64,000 nucleotides of DNA, from contig NZ_BAABHK010000008.1 of assembly GCF_039542055.1 (NCBI RefSeq), forward strand, positions 124,001 through 188,000. The letters are read 5' to 3'. The DNA is from Actinoallomurus vinaceus (GTDB lineage Bacteria; Actinomycetota; Actinomycetes; Streptosporangiales; Streptosporangiaceae). The notes beneath the pieces were generated by a model. The model was not told the DNA's origin, made no database searches, and saw only the letters and a list, made by a program, of their open reading frames with translations. How positions within the stretch are numbered: the stretch's first letter is position 1; each line of letters starts with the position of its first letter. The position numbers and the translations under genes are program-made. Below, piece by piece: positions 56,904 to 64,000 of this stretch.

Positions 56904-58652
56904 ATGAACCGGCCGGTACGAATCGCGAACTGTTCCGGCTTCTACGGTGACCGGCTCACCGCCCTCGCCGAGGTGGTGCGCGGCGGCCCGGTCGACGTCG
57001 TCACGGGCGACTACCTGGCCGAGGTCACCATGCTCGTCCTCGCGAAGAACCGCCTGAAGAAGCCCACCGGCGGGTACGCCACCACGTTCCTTCGCCAGCT
57101 GGAGCCCGTGGCCGCCGAGATCGCCGAGCGCGGCATCAAGGTCGTCGTGAACGCGGGCGGCCTCGACCCGGCCGGGCTCGCCCGGGACACCCGCGCGCTG
57201 CTGGCCGAGGCCGGAGTGGACCTAACGGTCGCGCACGTCGAGGGCGATGATCTCACCGCCCGTCTGACCGAGTTGGCGGCCGAGGGTCACGACCTCGCCC
57301 ACCTGGACACGGGGAAGCCGTTCACGAGCTGGGGCCATGAGCCGCTCACCGCCAACGCCTACCTCGGCGGGTTCGGCATCGCCGCGGCGCTCCGGGGCGG
57401 TGCCGACATCGTGATCACCGGCCGGGTCGCCGACGCGTCGCTCGTGACAGGGGCCGCCGCCTGGTGGTGGGGCTGGTCGCCGGACGACCACGACGCCCTC
57501 GCCGGGGCGGTCGTCGCCGGGCACGTGATCGAGTGCGGGGCCCAGGCCACCGGCGGGAACTTCTCCGGGTTCACCGCCATCCCCGACCTGCGCCACCCCG
57601 GTTTCCCGATCGCGGAGGTCGACCGCGACGGCACGAGCGTCATCACCAAGCACGAGCGCACCGGCGGAGCGGTCACGGTCGACACCGTCACGGCCCAGCT
57701 GCTGTACGAGATCGGTGCGCCGGGCTACCTCAATCCGGACGTGATCGCCCGGCTCGACACCGTTCGCCTGGCACAGGAGGGACCCGACCGGGTCCGGATC
57801 AGCGGCACGGCCGGGCAGGCCCCGCCGCCGACCACCAAGGTCGCGGTGACCGGGCTCGGCGGCTGGCGCAACGGCTGCACGTTCGTGCTGACTGGGCTGG
57901 ACATCGACGCCAAGGCCGCGCTGGTCGAACGGGCCGTGCACGCGCGCCTCGACGGCGACCCCGGCATCACCGACCTGCGCTTCACCCGCATCGGACTGCC
58001 CGCGACGGATCCGGCCGACCAGATGGCCGGCTCCAGCCTCCTCCACGTCGCCGTCGACGGCGACCAGCGCAGCGCCGGACGCGCGTTCTCTGCGCTCTGC
58101 GTCGAACTCGCCCTCTCCAGCTACCCCGGGATCTACGGCATGGGCGCGCCGACGGCCGGCTCCGCGTACGGCGTGTACTGGCCGACGCTCGTCCCCCAGC
58201 GGATCCTGCGGCACACGGTCATGCACGCCGACGGACGCCAGGAGACCATCCCCGCCCCGGCGACCGTGGAGCCCGTCGAATCCGCCGGGACGGTCGCTCC
58301 CGGCGAGTACGAGTCGGGGCCGGTCGTCGAGGGGCCGCTCGGCCGCCTCGTCCATGCCCGGTCCGGCGACAAGGGCGGCAACGCCAACGTCGGGCTGTGG
58401 GTCTCCGATCCTGAGGCCTGGCCGTGGCTCGCCGCCACGATGACCGTCGACCGGCTCCAGGACCTGCTGCCCGAGACGCGCGGGCTGACCGTCGAGCGGT
58501 ACGTCCTGCCGAACCTGCGCGCGGTCAACTTCGTGGTCCAGGGCCTGCTCGACGGCGGCGCGACCGAGGCGCGCCGCTTCGACACCCAGGCCAAGGCGCT
58601 CGGCGAATGGCTGCGCGCCCGCCACGTACCCCTGCCGGAGCGGCTCCTGTGA
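56904..58652 (+). CDS. AtuA-family (DUF1446) protein
   Basis: From ATG 56904 the 582-aa protein starts RIANCSGFYGDRLTALAEVV with VVTGDYLAEVTMLVLAKNR and VVNAGGLDP, the N-terminal domain of AtuA from the acyclic terpene utilisation cluster. It continues with ADIVITGRVADASLVTGAAA and ends with LVHARSGDKGGNANVGLWV, the C-terminal domain that in other species may be separate. AtuA's exact reaction is unsettled. It is coupled to a YoaK-type membrane gene. Confidence 0.88.
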   Translation: MNRPVRIANCSGFYGDRLTALAEVVRGGPVDVVTGDYLAEVTMLVLAKNRLKKPTGGYATTFLRQLEPVAAEIAERGIKVVVNAGGLDPAGLARDTRALLAEAGVDLTVAHVEGDDLTARLTELAAEGHDLAHLDTGKPFTSWGHEPLTANAYLGGFGIAAALRGGADIVITGRVADASLVTGAAAWWWGWSPDDHDALAGAVVAGHVIECGAQATGGNFSGFTAIPDLRHPGFPIAEVDRDGTSVITKHERTGGAVTVDTVTAQLLYEIGAPGYLNPDVIARLDTVRLAQEGPDRVRISGTAGQAPPPTTKVAVTGLGGWRNGCTFVLTGLDIDAKAALVERAVHARLDGDPGITDLRFTRIGLPATDPADQMAGSSLLHVAVDGDQRSAGRAFSALCVELALSSYPGIYGMGAPTAGSAYGVYWPTLVPQRILRHTVMHADGRQETIPAPATVEPVESAGTVAPGEYESGPVVEGPLGRLVHARSGDKGGNANVGLWVSDPEAWPWLAATMTVDRLQDLLPETRGLTVERYVLPNLRAVNFVVQGLLDGGATEARRFDTQAKALGEWLRARHVPLPERLL

Positions 58653-59389
58653 CGAACACGGGCACCGAGTCCGAACGGCGCCGACAGACGGTGGCGTCGC
58701 TGGAGCTCGGTGTGCTGCTCGCCCTCGTCGGAGGGTTCCTCGACGCGTACTCCTTCATCAGCCTCGGCGGCGTCTTCGCCAACGCGCAGACCGGGAACGT
58801 CGTGCTGTTCGGCGTGGAGGCGGCCCGTGGTCACTGGGGCGCCGCCGTACGGCACATCCCGCCGATCCTGGCGTTCATGATCGGGGTGGGGGTGGCGGAG
58901 ACCCTGCGCCGTCCCCGGATCGCGGCCGTCGTCCGGTGGCCGGCCAGGGCGGCGCTCGTGGTGGAGATCCTCGTCCTGGTGGTCGTCGGATTCCTGTCGC
59001 CCGTTGTCCCTCAGGACGTGGTGGTGGTCGTCATCGCGTTCGTGGCGTCGGTCCAGGTGTCGATGTTCCGGACACTGATCAACTGGACGTACAACACGAC
59101 CATGACGACGGGGAACCTCCGTTCGGCGGCGCAGGCGCTGTACCTGGTGGTGGCCGACCGCGATCCCGAGGCGGCCCGGAAGGCCCGCAGCTTCGGGACG
59201 GTCATCCTCAGCTTCCTGGCCGGCGGGTTCGTCGGCGGCCTGCTGACCCTGCACATCGGGGCCCGGTCGATCTGGGTCTGCGCGGCCGTGCTCCTGCTCG
59301 CGCTGGGCCTGTTCGTCGTCGACGAGCGCCGTGCGGTCTGGGGACGGCGCCTTACCTCCCGCCGCCCGCTCACCCGCCGACGACGGTAG
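58649..59389 (+). CDS. YoaK-family (DUF1275) membrane protein
   Basis: GTG 58649 overlaps the AtuA stop (GTGA). The 246-aa protein has about six membrane helices and the DUF1275 signature GGFLDAYSFISLGGVFANAQ with TGNVV, and INWTYNTTMTTGNLRSAAQA. These proteins may be transporters or channels, function unproven. Coupling suggests it moves a compound handled by the AtuA-type enzyme. Confidence 0.88.
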   Translation: MTNTGTESERRRQTVASLELGVLLALVGGFLDAYSFISLGGVFANAQTGNVVLFGVEAARGHWGAAVRHIPPILAFMIGVGVAETLRRPRIAAVVRWPARAALVVEILVLVVVGFLSPVVPQDVVVVVIAFVASVQVSMFRTLINWTYNTTMTTGNLRSAAQALYLVVADRDPEAARKARSFGTVILSFLAGGFVGGLLTLHIGARSIWVCAAVLLLALGLFVVDERRAVWGRRLTSRRPLTRRRR

Positions 59390-59400
59390 CCGCGGCGCGC

Positions 59401-60096
59401 CTACTCGTACGGGTCGCGCGGGGCGGGGACTTCGGTGAGGCTGGTGGCGCGCAGTTCGGGGACGCCGTCGGCGGAACGCTGGAACGTCCCGGTCACCGTG
59501 ACCCACTGGTCGCGGATGGGGGACCTGCCCGTCGTGCCCGTGACGCGGACGATCGCCGCAACGGCGTCGGCCGCGCAGCAGGCGATCTGGTACCGCGCGA
59601 TCCGGAAGCCGGTGCGGTCGTTCGCCGGAGTGACGAACCCGGTCAGCCGTACCGGCGTCGTGCCGAAGCTCGCGCCGCCGTGGTCCGCGGTGCGCTCGTC
59701 GAACTCCAGCAGCGTCATCGGCGTCGTACGGCCGGCGGGAAGCGGGTCGAAGGTGCGCCCGGAGCTGCTGACGTCGACGGCGGCGCTGCGGCCGACGCCG
59801 AAGCTGCCCAGCGCGGGCGGCGTGACGAGCAGCAGCGCCAGGACGGGCCCGAGCAGCAGCCACCCGGCGCGGTCGCCGTGGTCGTGGTCGTGACCGTGCG
59901 CGCCGCCGGTTCCGCGTCCGAATCCCAGGGCGCGGGCGACGCCGACGAGCCCGAGGCCGACGAGCAGGATTCCGGCGACGAGCAGCACATCGCCCATGCC
60001 GGTCCGGACGTACTTGGCGTACGCGCCGCTCAGCGCGAGCCGTACCATCATCGCCCCGACGAGCAGGACCGTCGTCGCGCGGGCGTCCTCCGTCAC
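59401..60096 (-). CDS. TIGR03943-family membrane protein (permease partner)
   Basis: GTG 60096 overlaps the permease stop (GTGA). The 231-aa protein has three or four N-terminal helices, with a His/Asp-rich loop HGHDHDHGD that may bind metal, and an extracellular domain with FRIARYQIACCAADAVAAIV (paired Cys) and QWVTVTGTFQRSADGVPELR. This family travels with UPF0718 permeases in what may be a metal or anion exporter. Role inferred. Confidence 0.88.
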   Translation of the reverse strand: MTEDARATTVLLVGAMMVRLALSGAYAKYVRTGMGDVLLVAGILLVGLGLVGVARALGFGRGTGGAHGHDHDHGDRAGWLLLGPVLALLLVTPPALGSFGVGRSAAVDVSSSGRTFDPLPAGRTTPMTLLEFDERTADHGGASFGTTPVRLTGFVTPANDRTGFRIARYQIACCAADAVAAIVRVTGTTGRSPIRDQWVTVTGTFQRSADGVPELRATSLTEVPAPRDPYE

Positions 60097-61106
60097 AGCA
60101 ACCACCACCCGACGAGTCCGGCGCAGGTGACCGCGACCACGAACGTCGCGAGCGAGAACCGCCAGGCGAAGCGGGTGCCGAACGTCCCCGCCTGCAGCGC
60201 GAACAGCTTGACGTCCACCATCGGCCCGACGACGAGGAACGCCAGGCGCGCGGTGAGGGAGAACTGCTTGAGCCCGGCCGCGACGAAGGCGTCCGCCTCC
60301 GAGCAGAGCGCCACCACCACGGCCAGGACGCCGAGGACGAGCAGTGAGAGGGGGCCGGTGCCGGCGACGGAGTCGACGACGCTCCGAGGCACGAGGGTCT
60401 GGAGGGTGGCCGCGGTGCCCGCCCCGATGACGAGGAAACCGCCCGCCTGCAGGAAGTCGTGCTGCGCGGTCGCGAGGAACACGCTGAGCCGGGGGCCGTC
60501 CTCGCCGTGGCGCGTGCGCCTCGGGGTGATCAGGTCGTCGCGGCCCAGCGCGATCCACAGCAGCCCCATGACGACGGACGCGGCCAGGCTCGCCAGGAAC
60601 CGCGCGACGACCATCGCGGGTCGGCCGGGGAACGCGACGGCCGTCGAGACCAGCACCACCGGGTTGATGGCCGGCGCCGACAGCAGGAAGGCGAACGCCG
60701 CCGCGGGCGTCACGCCGATGGAGACGAGCCGCGCGGCGACCGGGACGGACCCGCACTCGCAGCCGGGCAGCGCCGCACCGGCCACCGCGGCGGCGGGCAC
60801 CGCGAGCGCGGGGCGCTTGGGCAGCAGCCGGGCGATCAGGCCGGGCGGCACGAACGCGGCGATCGTCGCGCTGACCGCGACGCCGAGTACCAGGAACGGC
60901 AGGGCCTGGACAGTGATCGCGACGAAGACGGTCGCCCAGTTCGCGACGGCCGGGTGGCCGAGCAGCCCGGTCAGCACCGGCCGCAGCACCACGGCGGCGA
61001 CGATCAGCGCGGTGACCAGCGGCAGCCCGGCACCGCGCGCACGGCGGCCGGGCGGGGCCGCGTCCGCGGCGGGAGGGGCCTCCGAGGGGGAGGCGGGGGT
61101 CGGCAC
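60093..61106 (-). CDS. UPF0718/YraQ-family permease
   Basis: GTG 61106 (MPTPASPSEAPP) gives 337 aa and coincides with a promoter that would make it leaderless; a start at 61154 would sit inside the promoter. About eight membrane helices with the family motif ALPGCECGSVPVAARLVS (Cys-x-Cys) and PAINPVVLVSTAV, then CSEADAFVAAGLKQFS and VVGPMVDVKLFALQ. The permease and its downstream partner likely form one transporter. Confidence 0.9.
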   Translation of the reverse strand: MPTPASPSEAPPAADAAPPGRRARGAGLPLVTALIVAAVVLRPVLTGLLGHPAVANWATVFVAITVQALPFLVLGVAVSATIAAFVPPGLIARLLPKRPALAVPAAAVAGAALPGCECGSVPVAARLVSIGVTPAAAFAFLLSAPAINPVVLVSTAVAFPGRPAMVVARFLASLAASVVMGLLWIALGRDDLITPRRTRHGEDGPRLSVFLATAQHDFLQAGGFLVIGAGTAATLQTLVPRSVVDSVAGTGPLSLLVLGVLAVVVALCSEADAFVAAGLKQFSLTARLAFLVVGPMVDVKLFALQAGTFGTRFAWRFSLATFVVAVTCAGLVGWWLL

Positions 61107-61113
61107 AGGCCGC

Positions 61114-61143
61114 AATCTATGCGCCCCCGCGAAACGGTCACAA
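61114..61143 (-). promoter_or_regulatory. Probable leaderless promoter of the permease operon
   Basis: On the minus strand TTGTGA (61143-61138) and TAGATT (61119-61114) are 18 bp apart; the GTG at 61106 lies 7 bp after the -10, where a transcript start is expected. Confidence 0.6.
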
Positions 61144-61273
61144 CACGAGGTCACGCCATGAAAACGAATTAACCTGGCGGCTTCCCGGCCGACATCGGAT
61201 CATGACAAGGTACGGGCGGTATTCAGCGTCCCCCCGCCGATGACGGCGTGGTCTCGGCTCCCCGGAGGAAGCC

Positions 61274-63163
61274 TTGCTCCCTGCGTTTCTGCGTTCCCGC
61301 GCGACCCGTGCGGGACTGATCGCCGTCGCGCTGGGCGCGGTGGCCGCCGCGCCGCTGGCCGTCACCGGCTCGCAGCCGGCCGGCGCGGTCACCATCGCCG
61401 GCGCCCGTACGCTCTCCGACAAGGTCACCGTCGACTGGGCGGGCAAGAACCGGCCCCACGGTACGACCGACGTCCACCTGCTCGCCTGGAACGACTTCCA
61501 CGGCAACCTCGAGCCCGCCGGCCTGACCATGTACGGCAAGTTCGCGGGCGGCGCGGCCTACCTGGCCAAGGCGGTGCGCGACAAGCAGGCGGCGTACGGC
61601 GCCCGCGAGGCGACCGTGATGGCCGGTGACAACATCGGCGCCAGCCCTCTGGTCAACGGGCTCTTCAACGAGGAACCGGCCACCATCATGGCCAACCTCA
61701 TGAACGTCGACTACTCCTCGGTCGGCAACCACGAGTTCGACAAGGGCAAGACCGAGCTGCAGCGCGTCCAGAACGGCGGCTGCGCGCCCACCGGCTGCAA
61801 GGGCGCCCCGTACGCCGCGAAGCAGCACCACCGGTGGACGACCAAGAAGACCTACCCGGGCGCCGACTTCCAGTACCTGTCCGCCAACGTGACGGACAAG
61901 GCGACCGGCAAGACGCTGTTCCCCGCGTACGGGGTCAAGCGGTTCCCCACCACCGCCGGACGGTCCGTCAAGATCGGCTTCATCGGCGAGGTGCTCCAGG
62001 CGACGCCGACGATCGTCACCCCGACCGGCGTCGCCGGCCTCGACTTCACCGACGAGGCGGCGGCCGCGAACCGCGCCGTCAAGAAACTCGCCCGCCAGGG
62101 CGTGAAGATCCCGGTGCTGGTGATCCACCAGGGCGGGTTCCAGACGGGGACGCTGACCGCGCCGAACGGCTGCGCCGGAAACCTCGCCGGCAGTGACATC
62201 GAGGCGATCGCCAAGAAGCTGGACCCGTCCATCAAGGTGATCGTGTCCGGCCACACGCACGCCGAGTACCGCTGCACGATCACGGTGAACGGCGTCACGC
62301 GCCTCATCACCAGCGCCGCCTCGTACGGCCGCATCCTCAGCGACATCAAGCTCACGGTCGACAACCACACCGGCAAGCTGGTCGCCGCCGACGCCGCCAA
62401 CTCGGTCGTCGAGAACGCCCTCAACACCCCCGGCCCGGGCGTCATCCGCAAGGACGACCCGTCCAAGGCCGACCCGCAGGTCGCCAAGGTCGTCAAGCAG
62501 TACGTCGACGCGTCCGCGCCGCTGGCCAACAAGGTCGTCGGCAAGATCCAGGGCGACCTCACCCGCGACGCCACCCCGCAGGGGGAGACCACGCTCGGCA
62601 ACGTGATCGCCGACGCGCAGCTCGCCGCGACCTCCGACGCGTCCAAGGGCGGCGCGCAGCTCGCCCTGATGAACCCGGGCGGGGTCCGCGCCGACCTGAA
62701 GACCGGTGACATCGCGGGCGGTGAGGCGCCCGGCGAGGTCACGTACGGCGAGGCGTTCACGGTGCAGCCGTTCGGCAACAGCCTCGTCACCAAGACGATG
62801 ACCGGGGACATGCTCCGGCGCGTCCTGGAGCAGCAGTTCGCCGGCTGCGGCGGCCAGACCACCCAGAAGGTCCTGCAGATCTCCAAGACGCTCACCTACC
62901 AGTCGAACCCCTCCGCGGCCACCTGCGCCGGCAAGGTCGGTGAGATCAAGGTGAGCGGCGCGACGGTCAGCCCGACCACGAGCTTCCGCGTCACGATGAA
63001 CAACTTCCTCGCGGCCGGCGGCGACGGGTTCACCGTCTTCAACGAGGGCACGAACCCGCTCGGCGGCGCCCAGGACATCGATGCCTTCACCGCCTACCTC
63101 GGAGCCGCCGGCACCACCGGCGTCGCCGTCCCGGCGAGGGACCGCATCACCCCGCTGTCCTGA
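61274..63163 (+). CDS. Secreted bifunctional metallophosphatase/5'-nucleotidase (UshA type)
   Basis: TTG 61274 with GGAGG 5 bp before gives 629 aa. A signal peptide (residues 1-38) precedes a metallophosphatase domain with AWNDFHGNLE (Asp74, His76), GDNIGAS, SVGNHEFDKG and VSGHTHAEY as the metal set, then a C-terminal 5-nucleotidase domain with MNPGGVRADL and NNFLAAGGDGFTVFNEG for nucleoside stacking. It releases phosphate from extracellular nucleotides. No sorting motif at the end. Confidence 0.94.
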   Translation: MLPAFLRSRATRAGLIAVALGAVAAAPLAVTGSQPAGAVTIAGARTLSDKVTVDWAGKNRPHGTTDVHLLAWNDFHGNLEPAGLTMYGKFAGGAAYLAKAVRDKQAAYGAREATVMAGDNIGASPLVNGLFNEEPATIMANLMNVDYSSVGNHEFDKGKTELQRVQNGGCAPTGCKGAPYAAKQHHRWTTKKTYPGADFQYLSANVTDKATGKTLFPAYGVKRFPTTAGRSVKIGFIGEVLQATPTIVTPTGVAGLDFTDEAAAANRAVKKLARQGVKIPVLVIHQGGFQTGTLTAPNGCAGNLAGSDIEAIAKKLDPSIKVIVSGHTHAEYRCTITVNGVTRLITSAASYGRILSDIKLTVDNHTGKLVAADAANSVVENALNTPGPGVIRKDDPSKADPQVAKVVKQYVDASAPLANKVVGKIQGDLTRDATPQGETTLGNVIADAQLAATSDASKGGAQLALMNPGGVRADLKTGDIAGGEAPGEVTYGEAFTVQPFGNSLVTKTMTGDMLRRVLEQQFAGCGGQTTQKVLQISKTLTYQSNPSAATCAGKVGEIKVSGATVSPTTSFRVTMNNFLAAGGDGFTVFNEGTNPLGGAQDIDAFTAYLGAAGTTGVAVPARDRITPLS

Positions 63164-63175
63164 CCGAACTTCGGC

Positions 63176-63214
63176 GCCCCGGGTGCCGTCCCCTGCCGGG
63201 ACGGCACCCGGGGC
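63176..63214. terminator. Bidirectional terminator
   Basis: A perfect 17-bp stem (GCCCCGGGTGCCGTCCC and its complement, 5-nt loop) lies between the convergent nucleotidase and the last gene. Confidence 0.85.
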
Positions 63215-63223
63215 TCTCGTATG

Positions 63224-64000
63224 TCAGGATCCGAAATCACCGAACGTCGTGTCGGTCTCGCTCGCCCACAGGGAGATCGTGCCGAACGTCTGGGTCCTCC
63301 CGGTGTTCAGGTCGGCGACGTACGCGCGGTCGCTCATGATCTCCTTCCGGCGGGGGACGATGGCGGACGCCGTGAGGAGGATCTTCGTCTCACCGGCCCA
63401 CCCGACGACGTAGGCCAGCCGAGACGTCTCCTCGGGCAGGCGGAAATGCCGCCGCCCGATCTCCTTACCGGTGCGCACGTCCACCAGCACGACGGTGTCC
63501 AGCGGGGTCGGGTCGCTCAGGCCCTTCTTCTCGGGGCCGGGGAGGGCCAGCAGGGTGTGCCCGTCCGAGGCGAGCGCGTTCCCCAGCGCTTCGAAGTGCA
63601 GCTTCGGGCTGAGGGGTACGCGGCGACGAAGGCTCCCGTCCGGCCCGGCGAGCACGAGGGTCGTCCGCTTGCCGTCGTCTTCGGCGAGCGTGACCGTCGA
63701 GGCGTCCTTCCCCAGGCCGATCACCCAGCCGCCGGGCAGTTCGTGGACCTCGCCGGTCGCCGTGTCGGCCAGCAGGGCGTGCACCGGACCAACCGTGTTG
63801 AACGAGATGGCGAGCCGCCGTCCGTCACCGGAGAACATCAGCGCGGGTGCGTCCCGCTGGGAGACCCGCCGGCCGACCACGGTGACGCGACCGGACAGGA
63901 GGTCCCGTACGACGATGTGTTCGTCGGACGGCCGGTAGTAGGCGATGAGACGTCCATCCGCGCTGATCTCCAGAGGCGCCGAACCGCCGGGCGTGGAAGG
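63224..64000 (-). CDS. Beta-propeller-like protein, 5' part outside the window
   Basis: The frame is open to the right edge, so only the last 258 residues are seen. Repeated blade-like units appear: PLEISADGRLIAYYRPSDEH, PALMFSGDGRRLAISFNT, GNALASDGHTLLALPGPE and VLVDVRTGKEIGRRHF. This fits a WD40/TolB-type propeller, often in outer or sensor proteins of actinomycetes. Any N-terminal membrane helix would be beyond the window. Function unknown. Confidence 0.8.
   Translation of the reverse strand, partial: PSTPGGSAPLEISADGRLIAYYRPSDEHIVVRDLLSGRVTVVGRRVSQRDAPALMFSGDGRRLAISFNTVGPVHALLADTATGEVHELPGGWVIGLGKDASTVTLAEDDGKRTTLVLAGPDGSLRRRVPLSPKLHFEALGNALASDGHTLLALPGPEKKGLSDPTPLDTVVLVDVRTGKEIGRRHFRLPEETSRLAYVVGWAGETKILLTASAIVPRRKEIMSDRAYVADLNTGRTQTFGTISLWASETDTTFGDFGS

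Overview
The window is high-GC DNA (roughly 70% G+C by eye) with GTG and TTG starts, many 4-bp ATGA/GTGA stop-start overlaps and protein families typical of Actinomycetota: CU044_5270-type partners of sigma factors, an XRE regulator with a flavoprotein, FXS-type peptide genes, and tandem actinobacterial pentapeptide and TPR proteins. A filamentous actinomycete of the Streptosporangiales type (Actinomadura or Actinoallomurus-like) fits best. This is inferred from gene content; no rRNA or marker gene is present.

Layout. 1-3577: a CU044_5270-type gene cut by the window edge, a C39-like secreted protein lacking its catalytic Cys, and an ECF sigma factor overlapping its CU044_5270 partner. 3769-12006: housekeeping and stress genes, namely an EtfD-like membrane iron-sulfur reductase, a small hydrolase divergent from a TetR regulator, a glycine betaine/proline importer (ProV plus fused ProW-ProX), and dcd coupled to an unknown gene. 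12443-17363: tRNA-Gly(CCC), followed by a worn integration hotspot with three near-complete and one residual copy of the tRNA 3' end, tandem 11-mers that look like integrase arm sites, an integrase with an internal deletion, and MTHFR-like cargo. 17462-27264: a patchwork of small single genes (serine hydrolase, VOC proteins, Ser/Thr kinase, DHFR-like reductase, orphan proteins) with broken genes (amidase pieces, sigma stub, serine-hydrolase tail) and dispersed repeats. 27409-37762: a second sigma/CU044_5270 pair, an XRE-flavoprotein-glycosyltransferase run, a FusB-like FBP protein, a truncated haemoglobin, a secreted protein ending in LPVTG, a DinB protein, and a TetR regulator divergent from a P450 operon.

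38017-46352 is the most unusual region. It holds an HExxH-domain protein (family of peptide beta-hydroxylases) with an in-frame 8 x 27-bp repeat, an FxsT-like NB-ARC/TPR protein, a 66-aa FxsA-like peptide whose C-terminus is not FxSxx, an nSTAND-type ATPase with a TPR tail and, beyond a repeat-rich spacer, a membrane-anchored pentapeptide-repeat protein. No radical-SAM FxsB gene is visible anywhere in the window. The set therefore looks like a divergent FXS-type RiPP or signalling locus.

46517-64000: a cupin gene, a doubly frameshifted TnpB element with end hairpins, an HSP90-TPR operon divergent from a 51-codon acidic peptide gene, a threonine dehydratase-like enzyme, two tandem homologous secreted proteins of unknown function, an AtuA-family/DUF1275 operon, a YraQ-type permease with its TIGR03943 partner behind a probable leaderless promoter, a secreted 5'-nucleotidase, and a beta-propeller-like gene cut by the right edge.

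Three dispersed 44-bp hairpins (18634, 20217, 44745) share a conserved 24-nt loop and are not explained by any gene.
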